Both the position numbers and the translations under genes were made by a program. The notes beneath the pieces are model-generated. The model saw only the letters and a list, made by a program, of their open reading frames with translations, had not been told where the DNA came from and ran no database searches. Below are positions 37,514 to 47,669 of a stretch of DNA of 64,000 nt, in pieces. Source of the DNA: Meira nashicola (taxonomy: Eukaryota; Basidiomycota; Exobasidiomycetes; Exobasidiales; Brachybasidiaceae); assembly GCA_001600355.1 (NCBI GenBank), contig BCJU01000002.1, forward strand, positions 2,480,001 through 2,544,000, given 5' to 3'. Positions within the stretch are counted from its first letter, which is position 1. Each line of letters starts with the position of its first letter.

Positions 37514-40500
37514 CTAGTGAACAAAGATTGTCCACAAGCCAGTTCTTTGCGTTTCAGCTTGTAAGTGAGCAGCAACATCAATTGTCGTATTCGTAGTTTG
37601 ACCTTGTGTATTTTCATCAGAATTCATCAATCCGCCACCTAATTGATTAGCGCCCATTGCTGCATTCGGTAAGGCGATCGCTGCTCCTGCTGCCGTCGTT
37701 CCTACTCCGCCTGCCGTCTTTGAAGTATAACGGAGAAGGACTTCTAAAGGCACTCCAGCACCTGGACGTTGATTAACGATCTGAAGAAGCTCATCTTGTT
37801 TATTTGCGCTCAATTGGTTTGTACCTGTAGCACTTACGCCAGCACTGTCGATACTTGATCGTGCGCTTGCTGCAACTGGATTAGATGAAGTTGAAGCGAG
37901 AGCACTTTGCCTTCGATCCCTTTGCCATGCACGTATCCGGGGTAAAGTTCGTACAGCTGCAGCGCCTTTTTGATGTAAGAATCGCAAAGGTGCTACATGA
38001 ATTGGTACACTTCTTGTACTTCTTGGCATTAGATTGGGAACAGTGAAACTTCGATGAGATTGAATGATGAAATCAGAAAATGAATCATCAATATTTATGA
38101 AAATATCGGCTGCCAAACGTGAAGGGTTCACAATCGTGATTAACATAACCAGCGGTTGTTCTATCGAAGTAGAAGAAGGCAAAGAAACGATCAAACGAGA
38201 GAGCAAATGAGGAGGAAGCAAGAGAGGTAAAGAGAGAGCACTAATATTTCTATTTTTTGTGCTTTCACTTTCTCTTTGCCATTCAACAAAAAGCTTTCCC
38301 GTAGGTCGAAGACTTGCATCTTCTCCTTCGATCGGCATTCCAGCAGCGTTTTCACTCAGCATTTCGATATCATACACGCCGCCCCATTTATCATCCATCA
38401 TCCAAGAGCCAGTAACTTCTGTACTGCTTTTCTCTATCGACTGCGATCCATTTGATCCCCAAATACGTAAATGTCTACTCTCATTGTCTAGCACAAGACT
38501 GATCTTATGCAAGCGAATGGCTTGACGAGCTAGAACAGATACGCTAACATTCAATGCAGCAATTGCCGTTATATGTGTCACGTCATCTGCTCCGATTGAT
38601 GCAGTTGAAATCTCTTTTGGTGTTGTTTGGGATTCTTTTAGATCTGCATCACGTAAGAGTCTCCATTGTGCATAATAAGCACTCGAAAAGATTGGTAAAA
38701 TGGGAAGAGACTTTGAAGTTATAATCTCGCTGGAATCCGATTCATCTCCTTCCTTTTCGTCGTCGCTTTTGCTGTGCAATACGAGATCGATAGTCCTTGT
38801 TGCAAGATGCTTCTTGAATTTCGCATAGATTACTTGTTGAATAGACTCGTTAGGTGCAATCTTGCCTAAAAATACATCACGTAATGAACTCAATTTTGTA
38901 CCGCTAACATCTGTATCTGACCACACCTCATCAGAATTCAAAACTTCCCCGGGCGGGCCCAAGATATGTGCGTCAAGAGAGCAGGCCAAGGGTATACTGT
39001 CCTCATTGGACACTTTGACCGTGAAGATGAAATGTTCGTCGAGGTATGCTTCCGGTTGGTGCTGAACGTCAATTTTCAGATTGTGTTTCTTTCGCTGTAC
39101 CCCGAGCCCGTCTTGATTGTGAGTAAATGGTAAATGTAACACTTTTAATTTCTTTGCGCCACTAAACCAAACAGGTTGTACGATATCTCCATGTTCCTCC
39201 TCTTCCACATTGCCTGTATTGAAGTCGAGAAGGAAAGGTGCTTTGCCATCTTTTTCAAGCACAACATTAGAGATTTGAAGAAGACCAATATGCTTTGCAA
39301 TTAAAGATCCTTGGAACACGCTCACTTGACCCTTTGGCCACGTAAGTCCAGCTTGACCTGCTCTTTGTTCGCTTCCTTTTTGCAATGTTCCGAGGTCTAA
39401 AGATCCAATCATTGTGAGACTTGGAGACAAATCTGCGTCTTCCTGATGGTGTACGATCATCTGCACACTGTCATCTTCTTCGTCACGTATATGAATCGAA
39501 AGTCTGTCAAACGAAATACCCTCCAATCCTCGACATTCGTGCGCTGAAATTTGTACTTGGAAAGGCACCGGTTGACCATCTAGACTTATGTTCGTCCGTC
39601 CAAATACCACATTGATGCAGAGCGGACCATTTGTCTTGCCAAACTCGAGCTTGGCCGGTCGTTTGTCTTGTGCTAATTCTCTATTAGCAATCCAATCCTT
39701 CACTTGCTCTAATGCAAGAACATACTGACTTTCGGTCAACGCACTTCCTTTGCTCAACAATTTCCATAAAGCCTTGCCTTCGCTATCCGCATCTCCGATT
39801 TTACGTGCTGATTCAAGTGCCAATAAGAGTTGCGAACATAGTGGACCAGACCAATTTTCAAATTGATACGACTTCACAGTCCTTTCTAGGAAACGCAATG
39901 CCAATTCGTCCTGATTGGCGTCTATGTAAGCATTAGCAATCTTTGAAGCAACAAAAAGTGATAAACGGTGCCTTCTTTGTCGTTTAAATACTTCATGTGC
40001 TCGAGTTAAAGCTTCGATGGCATGTCCGGAATGATCAACTTTACTCTCTTGGGTAATATTGACCGTACTCCAACTTTCATTTTGTTTGACATCACTTGCA
40101 TTGCCGTTGGCTTGTTGATCTTGTTCCGATTGTAGACGTTTATATCTTTCCCACCTCTCTAAAGCACATACTCCAGCGATGTAAAAACATTCTCCTGCGC
40201 CAGGACACATTTCTGCCGGTACAGCATAAGAGGCCATTGCAGCCTCATTGGGTGCCGCTAGATTGCCATGATGAGGATTATACGAAGCTGCCACGTTTCC
40301 GCTCGCTGTAGGCATTGGCAAATGGAGAGGGTGCAGAAGGATCGTAGGCATTGGCGGAAAATGCGTTGATGGACGAAATGGTGGGAATGTTGATCCAGGT
40401 ATTTCTCGCATGGCCAGATCAAGTAAATCTCCCATCAATTTATATTGCTTTCCAAGCCAACTCCAAAATTCAAAAGTCATTTCGCCAATACCCCATCCTT

Positions 40501-41920
40501 GACTTAATTCAATAAATTTTTTGAGATGCGTTCGGAAATGATCCCAAGCACCTTCACCATTGTCTCGATAGAGTAAAAGTTTCGAAATTCGAAAGCTTAA
40601 TGTATCCGCTAAAACTTTTGCTTCTGCCCATCTTTTGGTTCTTGGCGGTAGAAGCATGGTCGATGTCAATAATTCGTTACACAATACTTGATATGCGTTT
40701 GTATAATATGTTAAAGCTTCGTCTAGATTACCGCCAAATTCTGCAAATGCTCCCATCTTGTAATCACATCGAGCAAGCCATCCTTCTTTACTTAATGGTT
40801 GATCTTTGATCGGACTTCCACGCAGTTCTGCTGCAACAGACATTATTTGCGTAACAGTTGAAGATGGAGGAGGATACTTTTGTCTTTTTCTTCGAACTCG
40901 TCTGAATTGTTCTCTATAGTAATCCATTGCATGGTCAAACAAGGCACTCTGCAGTGATGTGACAAATTCTCCTAACTCTGATCTTGACACTGGAGTCAAA
41001 ACGAACAAAGAAGCTTTTGAGTCTAGTTGTGAAGACCTTCGGATAAAAGACAACCTTTGCTCCAAAGTAGAAGATTCCAACATTGCTCTTGTTGTAAGAA
41101 GGACCACCGTAAGCTTGATACCTCTCTCACTAAGTGACCTTTTTCGCTCTGCTATAATCCTGATTAATTCCTCATCTTTTGCTTTTAACTCTGGACCACT
41201 TAATCCTGGAGTCATTTGAGGAGTTTGTTTTGTCTCTTGTTTCTGTTCTGTTATCGATTCACCTTCTACGTTCTTCTCCTTGGGCGGTGTAGGTGGTGGA
41301 ATAGGCATAGCATGTTCGGCCAAACAATGAAAAGCGACAAAAATGGATGGTACAAGCTCACGATGTTTCCGTAGCCATATTGGTGCGATCAAACCATCAG
41401 GAAATAACGGAGAGGATGGGTGCAAAGGTGATAAAGGTGATCGTGGAGGTAAATTGGCGCCTAAATTTTGCTTTTCTGGCGGTGTTGCTGTCAATGTTCG
41501 AACAGATGGTCTAGTTTTTCGAGGTGGTAAACGGACATTGTGATCAACCAAGACGGTATGAAACGTGGCACTATTTGCTTTTGCGGGATCCCATGCAGTA
41601 CTACGTCCACGCGAGGAAAATATTTCACAAAGATCTTTACTCAATGTTGGAAATTTCTCTGATGCGTGTTCTGAATTAGACTGTGTGGGTTGAGGTTGAG
41701 ATGGACCAGCGGTAGCATTTGCAGCAATTTGTGTGACGTCTCTAGCGGAACTTTCGGATGAGGTGACAACTTCACTGACCCCTCTCTCAGTTTCATTTGT
41801 TGCAATTCTTGAACTGCTCTGTGTTGTTGGTAATTGTGGTCTTTGTTGAGGTGGTAAGAGACCAGCCACAAGCATACAAGCATAATGATGCTGTATTAGC
41901 TCAGCAGGAAAGGCGTTCAT
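37514..41920 (-). CDS. TRAPPC11-like trafficking complex subunit (foie gras/Gryzun)
   Basis: 1468 residues, single exon. I take the ATG at 41918-41920, giving MNAFPAELIQHH. An upstream TTG would add only four residues. The start resembles the N-terminus of TRAPPC11, with a Ser-rich insertion at about 30-160. The foie-gras domain follows (ELVPSIFVAFHCLAEHAMP; YYREQFRRVRRKRQKYP; AFAEFGGNLDEALTYYTNAYQ). Helical repeats run to about residue 760, and beta-rich Gryzun segments to the end (VSNEDSIPLACSLDAHILGP; PFTHNQDGLGVQRKKHNL). TRAPPC11 belongs to TRAPP III, which acts in early secretion and autophagy. The long Ser/Thr linkers are typical of basidiomycete forms. Confidence 0.88.
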   Translation of the reverse strand: MNAFPAELIQHHYACMLVAGLLPPQQRPQLPTTQSSSRIATNETERGVSEVVTSSESSARDVTQIAANATAGPSQPQPTQSNSEHASEKFPTLSKDLCEIFSSRGRSTAWDPAKANSATFHTVLVDHNVRLPPRKTRPSVRTLTATPPEKQNLGANLPPRSPLSPLHPSSPLFPDGLIAPIWLRKHRELVPSIFVAFHCLAEHAMPIPPPTPPKEKNVEGESITEQKQETKQTPQMTPGLSGPELKAKDEELIRIIAERKRSLSERGIKLTVVLLTTRAMLESSTLEQRLSFIRRSSQLDSKASLFVLTPVSRSELGEFVTSLQSALFDHAMDYYREQFRRVRRKRQKYPPPSSTVTQIMSVAAELRGSPIKDQPLSKEGWLARCDYKMGAFAEFGGNLDEALTYYTNAYQVLCNELLTSTMLLPPRTKRWAEAKVLADTLSFRISKLLLYRDNGEGAWDHFRTHLKKFIELSQGWGIGEMTFEFWSWLGKQYKLMGDLLDLAMREIPGSTFPPFRPSTHFPPMPTILLHPLHLPMPTASGNVAASYNPHHGNLAAPNEAAMASYAVPAEMCPGAGECFYIAGVCALERWERYKRLQSEQDQQANGNASDVKQNESWSTVNITQESKVDHSGHAIEALTRAHEVFKRQRRHRLSLFVASKIANAYIDANQDELALRFLERTVKSYQFENWSGPLCSQLLLALESARKIGDADSEGKALWKLLSKGSALTESQYVLALEQVKDWIANRELAQDKRPAKLEFGKTNGPLCINVVFGRTNISLDGQPVPFQVQISAHECRGLEGISFDRLSIHIRDEEDDSVQMIVHHQEDADLSPSLTMIGSLDLGTLQKGSEQRAGQAGLTWPKGQVSVFQGSLIAKHIGLLQISNVVLEKDGKAPFLLDFNTGNVEEEEHGDIVQPVWFSGAKKLKVLHLPFTHNQDGLGVQRKKHNLKIDVQHQPEAYLDEHFIFTVKVSNEDSIPLACSLDAHILGPPGEVLNSDEVWSDTDVSGTKLSSLRDVFLGKIAPNESIQQVIYAKFKKHLATRTIDLVLHSKSDDEKEGDESDSSEIITSKSLPILPIFSSAYYAQWRLLRDADLKESQTTPKEISTASIGADDVTHITAIAALNVSVSVLARQAIRLHKISLVLDNESRHLRIWGSNGSQSIEKSSTEVTGSWMMDDKWGGVYDIEMLSENAAGMPIEGEDASLRPTGKLFVEWQRESESTKNRNISALSLPLLLPPHLLSRLIVSLPSSTSIEQPLVMLITIVNPSRLAADIFINIDDSFSDFIIQSHRSFTVPNLMPRSTRSVPIHVAPLRFLHQKGAAAVRTLPRIRAWQRDRRQSALASTSSNPVAASARSSIDSAGVSATGTNQLSANKQDELLQIVNQRPGAGVPLEVLLRYTSKTAGGVGTTAAGAAIALPNAAMGANQLGGGLMNSDENTQGQTTNTTIDVAAHLQAETQRTGLWTIFVH

Positions 41921-42213
41921 TCTTCCTTGCAAATTCTCACCACTCCGAAATTGTTGTCAGGAAGAAAGAAAAGAAAGCTGATCTTGTATGAACAAGAACA
42001 ACAACAAGAAGATATCAATTCAAATCATGTCCGTGCTCCACGCTTGTCACGCTTGTGCAGGACTACGCGTATCCATTTAAAGCCGATGCAACCCACCCTC
42101 CGGACACAGTCACTTTTTCAATTTTTTAGGCTATTTTGCATTTTTCACCAACCAACAAGAAGCAACAAGAAGAAAAGATAACATTCTTATCATACAACTT
42201 TGAACCTCAAAAA

Positions 42214-43203
42214 ATGGTTGTGGATAATGATGGTACGCTTTGTGTTGGTGTTGTTGCATTACAAGGCGCATTCAGGGAACATGTTGTACATATAGAACGA
42301 TTGAATAATCAACCTTCAACATCGACAAATTTACCGCATTTAGAGGCAATTCTAGTACGATCGCCAAAGGATTTAGAACGATGTGAAGCTTTAATTTTGC
42401 CAGGTGGAGAATCAACTGCAATTGCACTTGGAGCACAAAGATCAGGTCTTTTGGAACCTTTACGTGATTGGGTAAGAGATGGGAGACCGGTTTGGGGAAC
42501 TTGTGCAGGTATGATTTTACTTTCAAGAGAAGCAAGTGGAATCAAAAAAGGTGGACAAGATTTGATCGGTGGAATAGATATTAGAGTAGGTCGAAATGGA
42601 TTCGGAAGTCAAGTTGATTCATTTGAACATCAATTAGACATTCCCACTTTGGATAAATCAAAGCCATTTCCAGGCGTTTTCATTCGTGCACCTATCGTTG
42701 ATAGCATTCTGCTACCAAAAGATATTGATTCTGTCTCTGCAGCAGAAGTGACAAAAGTCGGAAGAGGTCAAGGCGAATCACAACAATTATTTGCTGTTCA
42801 ACCTCAAGGACGGTTCAAAGATAATGGAGAACCACTTTTGGACACTTCATCATCAACTCGACCTAGTGCAATGGGACGTGCAACAACTGATATCGCTGCT
42901 TCTGCTGTTCAACTTACAATCTCAGTAGCACCAGCATTGGAAAGGAATGGAGGGCCAAGAGTACAACGGCCACCTTTGGAAATTCTAGCAACTTTGCCAA
43001 GATTACCTAGAGGAGCCGTTCCAGGTGTTGGTGGAGGCAACAATGAAACACAAGAAGGTTTAATCGGTACAAGGCCAGAGCATGATTCGATGATCGTCGC
43101 TTTGAAACAAGGCCGATTGATGTGCACAAGCTTTCATCCTGAGCTGACAACGGACAGTCGTTTGCATGAATTTTTCGTTCGAAAATGTGTTTTGCAAAAG
43201 TAG
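42214..43203 (+). CDS. SNO1: Pyridoxal 5'-phosphate synthase glutaminase subunit (PdxT/Sno)
   Basis: 329 residues from the ATG at 42214. An upstream in-frame extension lacks an ATG. VGVVALQGAFREHV is the opening, LILPGGESTAIAL the oxyanion region, WGTCAGMILLS carries the nucleophile Cys97, and SFHPELT carries His308 and Glu310. It is a class I glutamine amidotransferase that feeds ammonia to the Snz/PdxS subunit to make vitamin B6. It is about 130 residues longer than bacterial PdxT because of an insertion at about 190-260 with a GRGQGESQQ and TSSSTRPSA composition, common in fungal forms. It is divergent from TRAPPC11 across 293 bases. The Snz partner is not in the window. Confidence 0.92.
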   Translation: MVVDNDGTLCVGVVALQGAFREHVVHIERLNNQPSTSTNLPHLEAILVRSPKDLERCEALILPGGESTAIALGAQRSGLLEPLRDWVRDGRPVWGTCAGMILLSREASGIKKGGQDLIGGIDIRVGRNGFGSQVDSFEHQLDIPTLDKSKPFPGVFIRAPIVDSILLPKDIDSVSAAEVTKVGRGQGESQQLFAVQPQGRFKDNGEPLLDTSSSTRPSAMGRATTDIAASAVQLTISVAPALERNGGPRVQRPPLEILATLPRLPRGAVPGVGGGNNETQEGLIGTRPEHDSMIVALKQGRLMCTSFHPELTTDSRLHEFFVRKCVLQK

Positions 43204-43388
43204 AAGGATTGCAATTATGTACACACAATTCACATAGACAAAATCAATTTGAAAAATGAAAATCGATTCGTATTGGAATGAGCGTTATGAGTGAAGGTAC
43301 ATATTTTGGAAATGAAGGTAGAGTGATAATGAAAGGTATTGAAGATATGCACTTTTACTGCAATAGCACAAGCAATGTTGCAATGATT

Positions 43389-44498
43389 CTAATTAATCAA
43401 CTCTTGCAATTTCGTGTTCAAAGTATTCATATCATTGCTGGCCATCAAATCCAAAGCTGGCTCGCGAAGTGCTTGAACGATAATTGTGTCTTGAGTATCA
43501 TGAATGTGCTTGTATGCATATGCAATGATTTTTTTGAGCAAAATGCTATGCTCCACACTTGCCCATGGGTATACCATTTGGTCGCGATGCATGACAATGC
43601 AATCCGCTTCAGTCAATGCAGTCAAGAAATCAGAGCCATGTTTCAACTTTTTGCCTTTATCCTTGAACTTGCGTAAGTTGGAGTACACATTGGCCTTGAT
43701 CTTTGTTTGTTGTAAAATTTTGAATCCCAATAACTCTAAGCGGAACATAACGATATTGTTGATATCGGTGATGGTGATCCAAGCTTTACCATTTTCCATA
43801 ACACAAGTCACTGAACGTAATTTATTCTCCTCATCCGGATCTGGCATCTCGGAAGGAGTAGCAAGTCGTTGAGCGGCGGGGTAGAGGGTCATTTTGATGA
43901 ACGAGAACTTTTTAACAAGCTTGCGTTGAAAGTAATGTGGAAGTTCAGCAACGTCAGAATGAATAGGATTGCAAGAAAGAAAATAGTCCAACATATTGCT
44001 ACAATTGAGCATCGTTTGACGTTCACGGTAGATATTTTCATCATTTTGCCCACCATCGTTCCACAAGATCCATTCGTTCAACTTTTCGCTCAATTTCTCC
44101 ACTTTGTCGGTTGTATTGGTGAAGAATGGCTTTTGAAGCCATTCCAACAATTTCGGAGGAGTGAAAAGGTAGGAAATGCAACTAGCCCATGTGGATGGTT
44201 GACTTTGTTCCGTTGGCTGATGAAAGAGAACGAATGGCAAGTCAGTGTATCGAAAGTCAATTTTTGTCGTGTGCATTACTCACATGGTGGTTGTTTGTAT
44301 CCGGACCTTCTTTGCTTGCCAGCAAAGTTAATCCGGATACTGCTTCGTGCTCGTCATTTGACATTGAGCGGGAAATCTGTCGAACATGAAGGAAAGGAAG
44401 AAAGAATGGAGTGTGAGTGTGAGTGTGAGTGATTTGTGTCTTTCATACATTTGAATTGATGTTTGTTGACTTACTTGTTCGTTGATGGGAATAGACAT
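43389..44498 (-). CDS. Spliced orphan protein of 314 residues
   Basis: Three exons: 44498-44475 (8 codons), 44376-44284 (31 codons) and 44216-43389. The introns are 98 and 67 bases with GTAAGT and GTGAGT donors and CAG acceptors, all in phase 0. The reading starts MSIPINEQ and joins through ASKEGPDTNNHH to PTEQSQPSTW. The third exon alone has a longer open frame, but the intron signals fit well. The protein is globular-looking, with aromatic and basic segments (YLFTPPKLLEWLQKPFF, KAWITITDINNIVMF, VYPWASVEHSILLKKIIAYAYKH). It has no signal peptide or membrane helix and no domain I recognise. An AT-rich promoter with TATTTAA lies near 44600. Confidence 0.7.
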
Positions 44499-45839
44499 AA
44501 TCAACAAGAATAGACGATAGGAAATAGGTAGCACTTGATTTGAAAGATGGAAAGATGTATGGGGAAAGAATGATGTTTCAAAATCAATTGATGGGACTTA
44601 AATACCCTTTATCTTCTTTCCTGAGAGTGTTACAATTTCGAGTACAGAACTATCCATCGCAACAGTAATCAAAGACGAGTGTACATTTTACGCTGCTCTT
44701 ATGCCCCGAAATCATGCAAAAAAAAATAATCACGGATTGCTCTTGCATCAACCTCTTGACTGACACTTCTCGGTTGTTGCACACTCTTGAAATCGTTGCA
44801 AAGTATGGTGTTGTTTTGACAGATTTCGTGCGATGTAATGTGAAATTCAAACAAAATGATTGCTGTTATCTTTTTATTTGAGTATGGAGAACGCTTATGT
44901 TTCGGCGTCAAGACCGAAAATTGGAAGCCCGCTTTGAAAAAGTTACAAGTTTCTTGAAGTTCAAATTGGCGTAAGTAGCCGAAACCCAAGTGAGTTTGAA
45001 TTTTTTTTGCGGTGTTATTCAATTTATTTTTCGTAGAAGAATATTCTTCTTCTTTAAATTCGTGAGACATGGAAATTCAAAACATTGTTGTCGAGTTTGT
45101 TCACAGTAATTTTACCAGAAAGCGGGGCGCCGCTTTTTTTATTTTTTCATCAAAGTCGTCGAATGGGCGTAATTTTTTGCTTTTTCTTCTTGTGAACATA
45201 TCAAAAGTGTAATCATAGATACGCAATCTCTTGAGTGGAAATCATTCAAACTCAGTATCGTTTATCCACACCTTTTTTTTACACCTTGTGGGGAACATTA
45301 TCGATCATGCATAACTTTTAACTCAACCTGAGAAGGATACATCTGATTACAGCTTGTCCGCGATTGCATTGACATACTTGATGGAAATTTGTGCGCAGTC
45401 GTGTAAGGAAATTGGTATGTTCAATGCTTTTTCTCGAGCTTTCCACCAGTCTTACATCATGAAATCTCGATGTAGATGATGCTGGCAATTGGCATTTGAT
45501 GAGGAGGGAGCATTTATCAATCAATGCTCCACCCTCACGTGTTGTACTAGAAATCGCACGCTAAAAAATTCAACCTCTGCCAATGCAAAAATTATTTCAA
45601 AGTCAGAAAGGGTCTGTAAGGCGTTTGCGGCGCTGAGATTATGAATGCACTTGAGCAGTATCTTGCAAAAGAATATCATAAAAAGAGACTTAATGAGAGA
45701 ACTGTTAATATATACATGACAGGAAATGAACAGCAGCTATGCTTGTATCCTGTTTCTACTTTTTGAGAAGGGAGTTTTGAATCTGTTAAAACAAATTAAC
45801 TCCAAGCAATGAAGAGATTGCAGTTTCTCTTCGATCAAA
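44499..45839. other. Intergenic region between orphan and homocitrate synthase
   Basis: About 1.3 kb. The part nearest 44499 is the orphan's promoter. The part near 45600-45839 is downstream of homocitrate synthase. Minus-strand open frames of 123 codons (44699-45070) and 68 codons (45318-45524) have no domain or codon signal, and I do not call them. T-runs at 45001 and 45280 and a GGGGCGCCGC patch at 45124 are the only notable features. Confidence 0.45.
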
Positions 45840-47201
45840 TTAAGATGAAGTTGCATCAACGGCTTGCTTTGGTGCTCCTTCAATAGTTCTTGTGTTGCTG
45901 TTTCCCGGTAGTGCATGCCAGTAATCACGCAAGATACGATCAACATCTTCAACTGATTGTTCACGTACGTCTGCCAAAGATTTGACCTTTTGTGTGCAAA
46001 TCTTGACTTGCTCATCGGTCAAATCTAATCCTAATTGATCTGAACGTGATTTGATAGCATTCCATCCGACCAAACGAGATCCAATGTTAACATATCTTGA
46101 CATACCGAAATCTTCTGGTTTCAAAATTTCATATGTTGCTGGATTGGCCAAAATTGCTTTGGCATGAATACCTGCCTTATGTGTGAAGGCACAGTAACCG
46201 GTGACGTAGTTGTTGAATGGAACTTGAATTTGAACAGAGTCTGCTACTAAGTTTTCAACTTCACGGATGTTTGCGATCTTGTACTTGCTCATAACGAAAT
46301 CACGATCGACTGTGTACATACGGGCAAGGAAACCACCCAAAGGCACGATACCGTTACGTTCTCCGATACCCAAAACGGTTGTGTCAATGTGTGTTGCTCC
46401 TGCTTCGAGAGCGGCGTATGCATTTGCGATAGCACAACCGGTATCGTTGTGCAAGTGAACTTCGATATCACATTCAGGTGAAATAACACCACGCAAAACC
46501 TTGACCAAGTCATATACTTGACGTGGGTTGGCAACACCAACGGTATCCGCAATACCGACACGGTTCACACCAACACGATCAACTGCTTGGTAAATGCTCA
46601 ATAAATCGACCAAATCGGAACGGAAACTGTCTTCAGTAGAGAATCTGATTTCTATTCCCTTGCTCTTGACGTAATTGATAACTTCAATGGCTGCCTTGGT
46701 AATGTATGTGATATCCTTACCGTGCGAATATTCACGCAAGAATTTACTGGTACCCATGACAACATCAACACCATCTACACCAGTTTCACATGCGATTCTT
46801 GCATCGTCCATATGACAACGAATGTGAGTGATAACCTTTGTCTTCAATCCTAGCTTGCAAATAGCTTCACAATCGGATCTACTTTGTTCACTTGCAGCGG
46901 GACTTGTTAGTTCGATGCAATCTACTCCCATTTCATCAAGTGCTTTAGCGATGCTAATCTTGGTTTCAGTATCAAAGAAAGCATTTGCGAATTGTTCACC
47001 TTCACGTAGGGTTGATTCAATAATCTTGAAATTGGATAGATTTCCTACATTATTTGCATGAAAAGGTTGTTGGGCAACACTCCCTCTTTGTCTTGTAACG
47101 GCTTTGTTATCGATTGGAACGTGAGTTTCAGCAATGCCATTGGTATGACCATTAACATGCTTAATAGGACCTTCTGAAGGATGACAATCTGCGCAAACCA
47201 T
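45840..47201 (-). CDS. LYS20: Homocitrate synthase
   Basis: 453 residues, ATG at 47199-47201. [19 protein letters not shown] holds the first metal and substrate residues of the DRE-TIM metallolyase family. [41 protein letters not shown] (the HxH metal motif) and [19 protein letters not shown] segments follow. The enzyme joins 2-oxoglutarate and acetyl-CoA, the committed step of the fungal alpha-aminoadipate route to lysine, and is normally feedback-inhibited by lysine. The length and lack of an isopropylmalate-type C-terminal regulatory domain fit homocitrate synthase. The short N-terminal extension shows no clear targeting signal. Strong, GC-balanced codon use suggests high expression. Confidence 0.95.
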   Translation of the reverse strand: MVCADCHPSEGPIKHVNGHTNGIAETHVPIDNKAVTRQRGSVAQQPFHANNVGNLSNFKIIESTLREGEQFANAFFDTETKISIAKALDEMGVDCIELTSPAASEQSRSDCEAICKLGLKTKVITHIRCHMDDARIACETGVDGVDVVMGTSKFLREYSHGKDITYITKAAIEVINYVKSKGIEIRFSTEDSFRSDLVDLLSIYQAVDRVGVNRVGIADTVGVANPRQVYDLVKVLRGVISPECDIEVHLHNDTGCAIANAYAALEAGATHIDTTVLGIGERNGIVPLGGFLARMYTVDRDFVMSKYKIANIREVENLVADSVQIQVPFNNYVTGYCAFTHKAGIHAKAILANPATYEILKPEDFGMSRYVNIGSRLVGWNAIKSRSDQLGLDLTDEQVKICTQKVKSLADVREQSVEDVDRILRDYWHALPGNSNTRTIEGAPKQAVDATSS

Positions 47202-47669
47202 GTTGTATGATTATTTTTTATTTGATGTGGGGATAAGAGAAGAAGAAAAATCAGTCGTGTGTGTGCGAAGAAAGTGCGAATTCCAAAAAAGAAATGACTA
47301 GGCTACATCTCGCGTCTGTGGTTGGGTGGGTTTCGGGTTTCGCGCCTATAAGCAGAAAAATTTGCTTGAAAGGCAGTAGAGAAGTCTTATTGGTCGTTAA
47401 CATTTCGGTGAGTCAGGCTTGTCACGCGCCGAGCTACTAAAGTAGAAGTATAGGGAGGTTTGAAAAAAAAAGTGAGAATTTGGACGGGGCTCCAGACAAG
47501 TGTCCCCACCTGAACTGCTAGAAGGTTACAAATGAGAAGAAAGGCCCTTCTGTTAAAAGGCATTCGAATACCGGGTTTATTTTTGAAAAGCGCTCTATGC
47601 GCCAAATTAAGACTGAAAGAAGGAGTAGTACTACATGAAATGGATCAGGGTGATAGAAGTGGCATAGCC
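47202..47669. other. Intergenic, homocitrate synthase promoter and 3' region of DUF726 gene
   Basis: About 470 bases with a GTGTGTGTG stretch near 47256, a GGGTGGGTTTCGGGTTTCGCG patch near 47320 and no convincing gene. Confidence 0.45.

Noticed and set aside
44699..45070. 123-codon minus-strand open frame
   Set aside because: It has an ATG but no domain, no signal peptide, no promoter signal and AT-driven composition. Not enough to call a gene.
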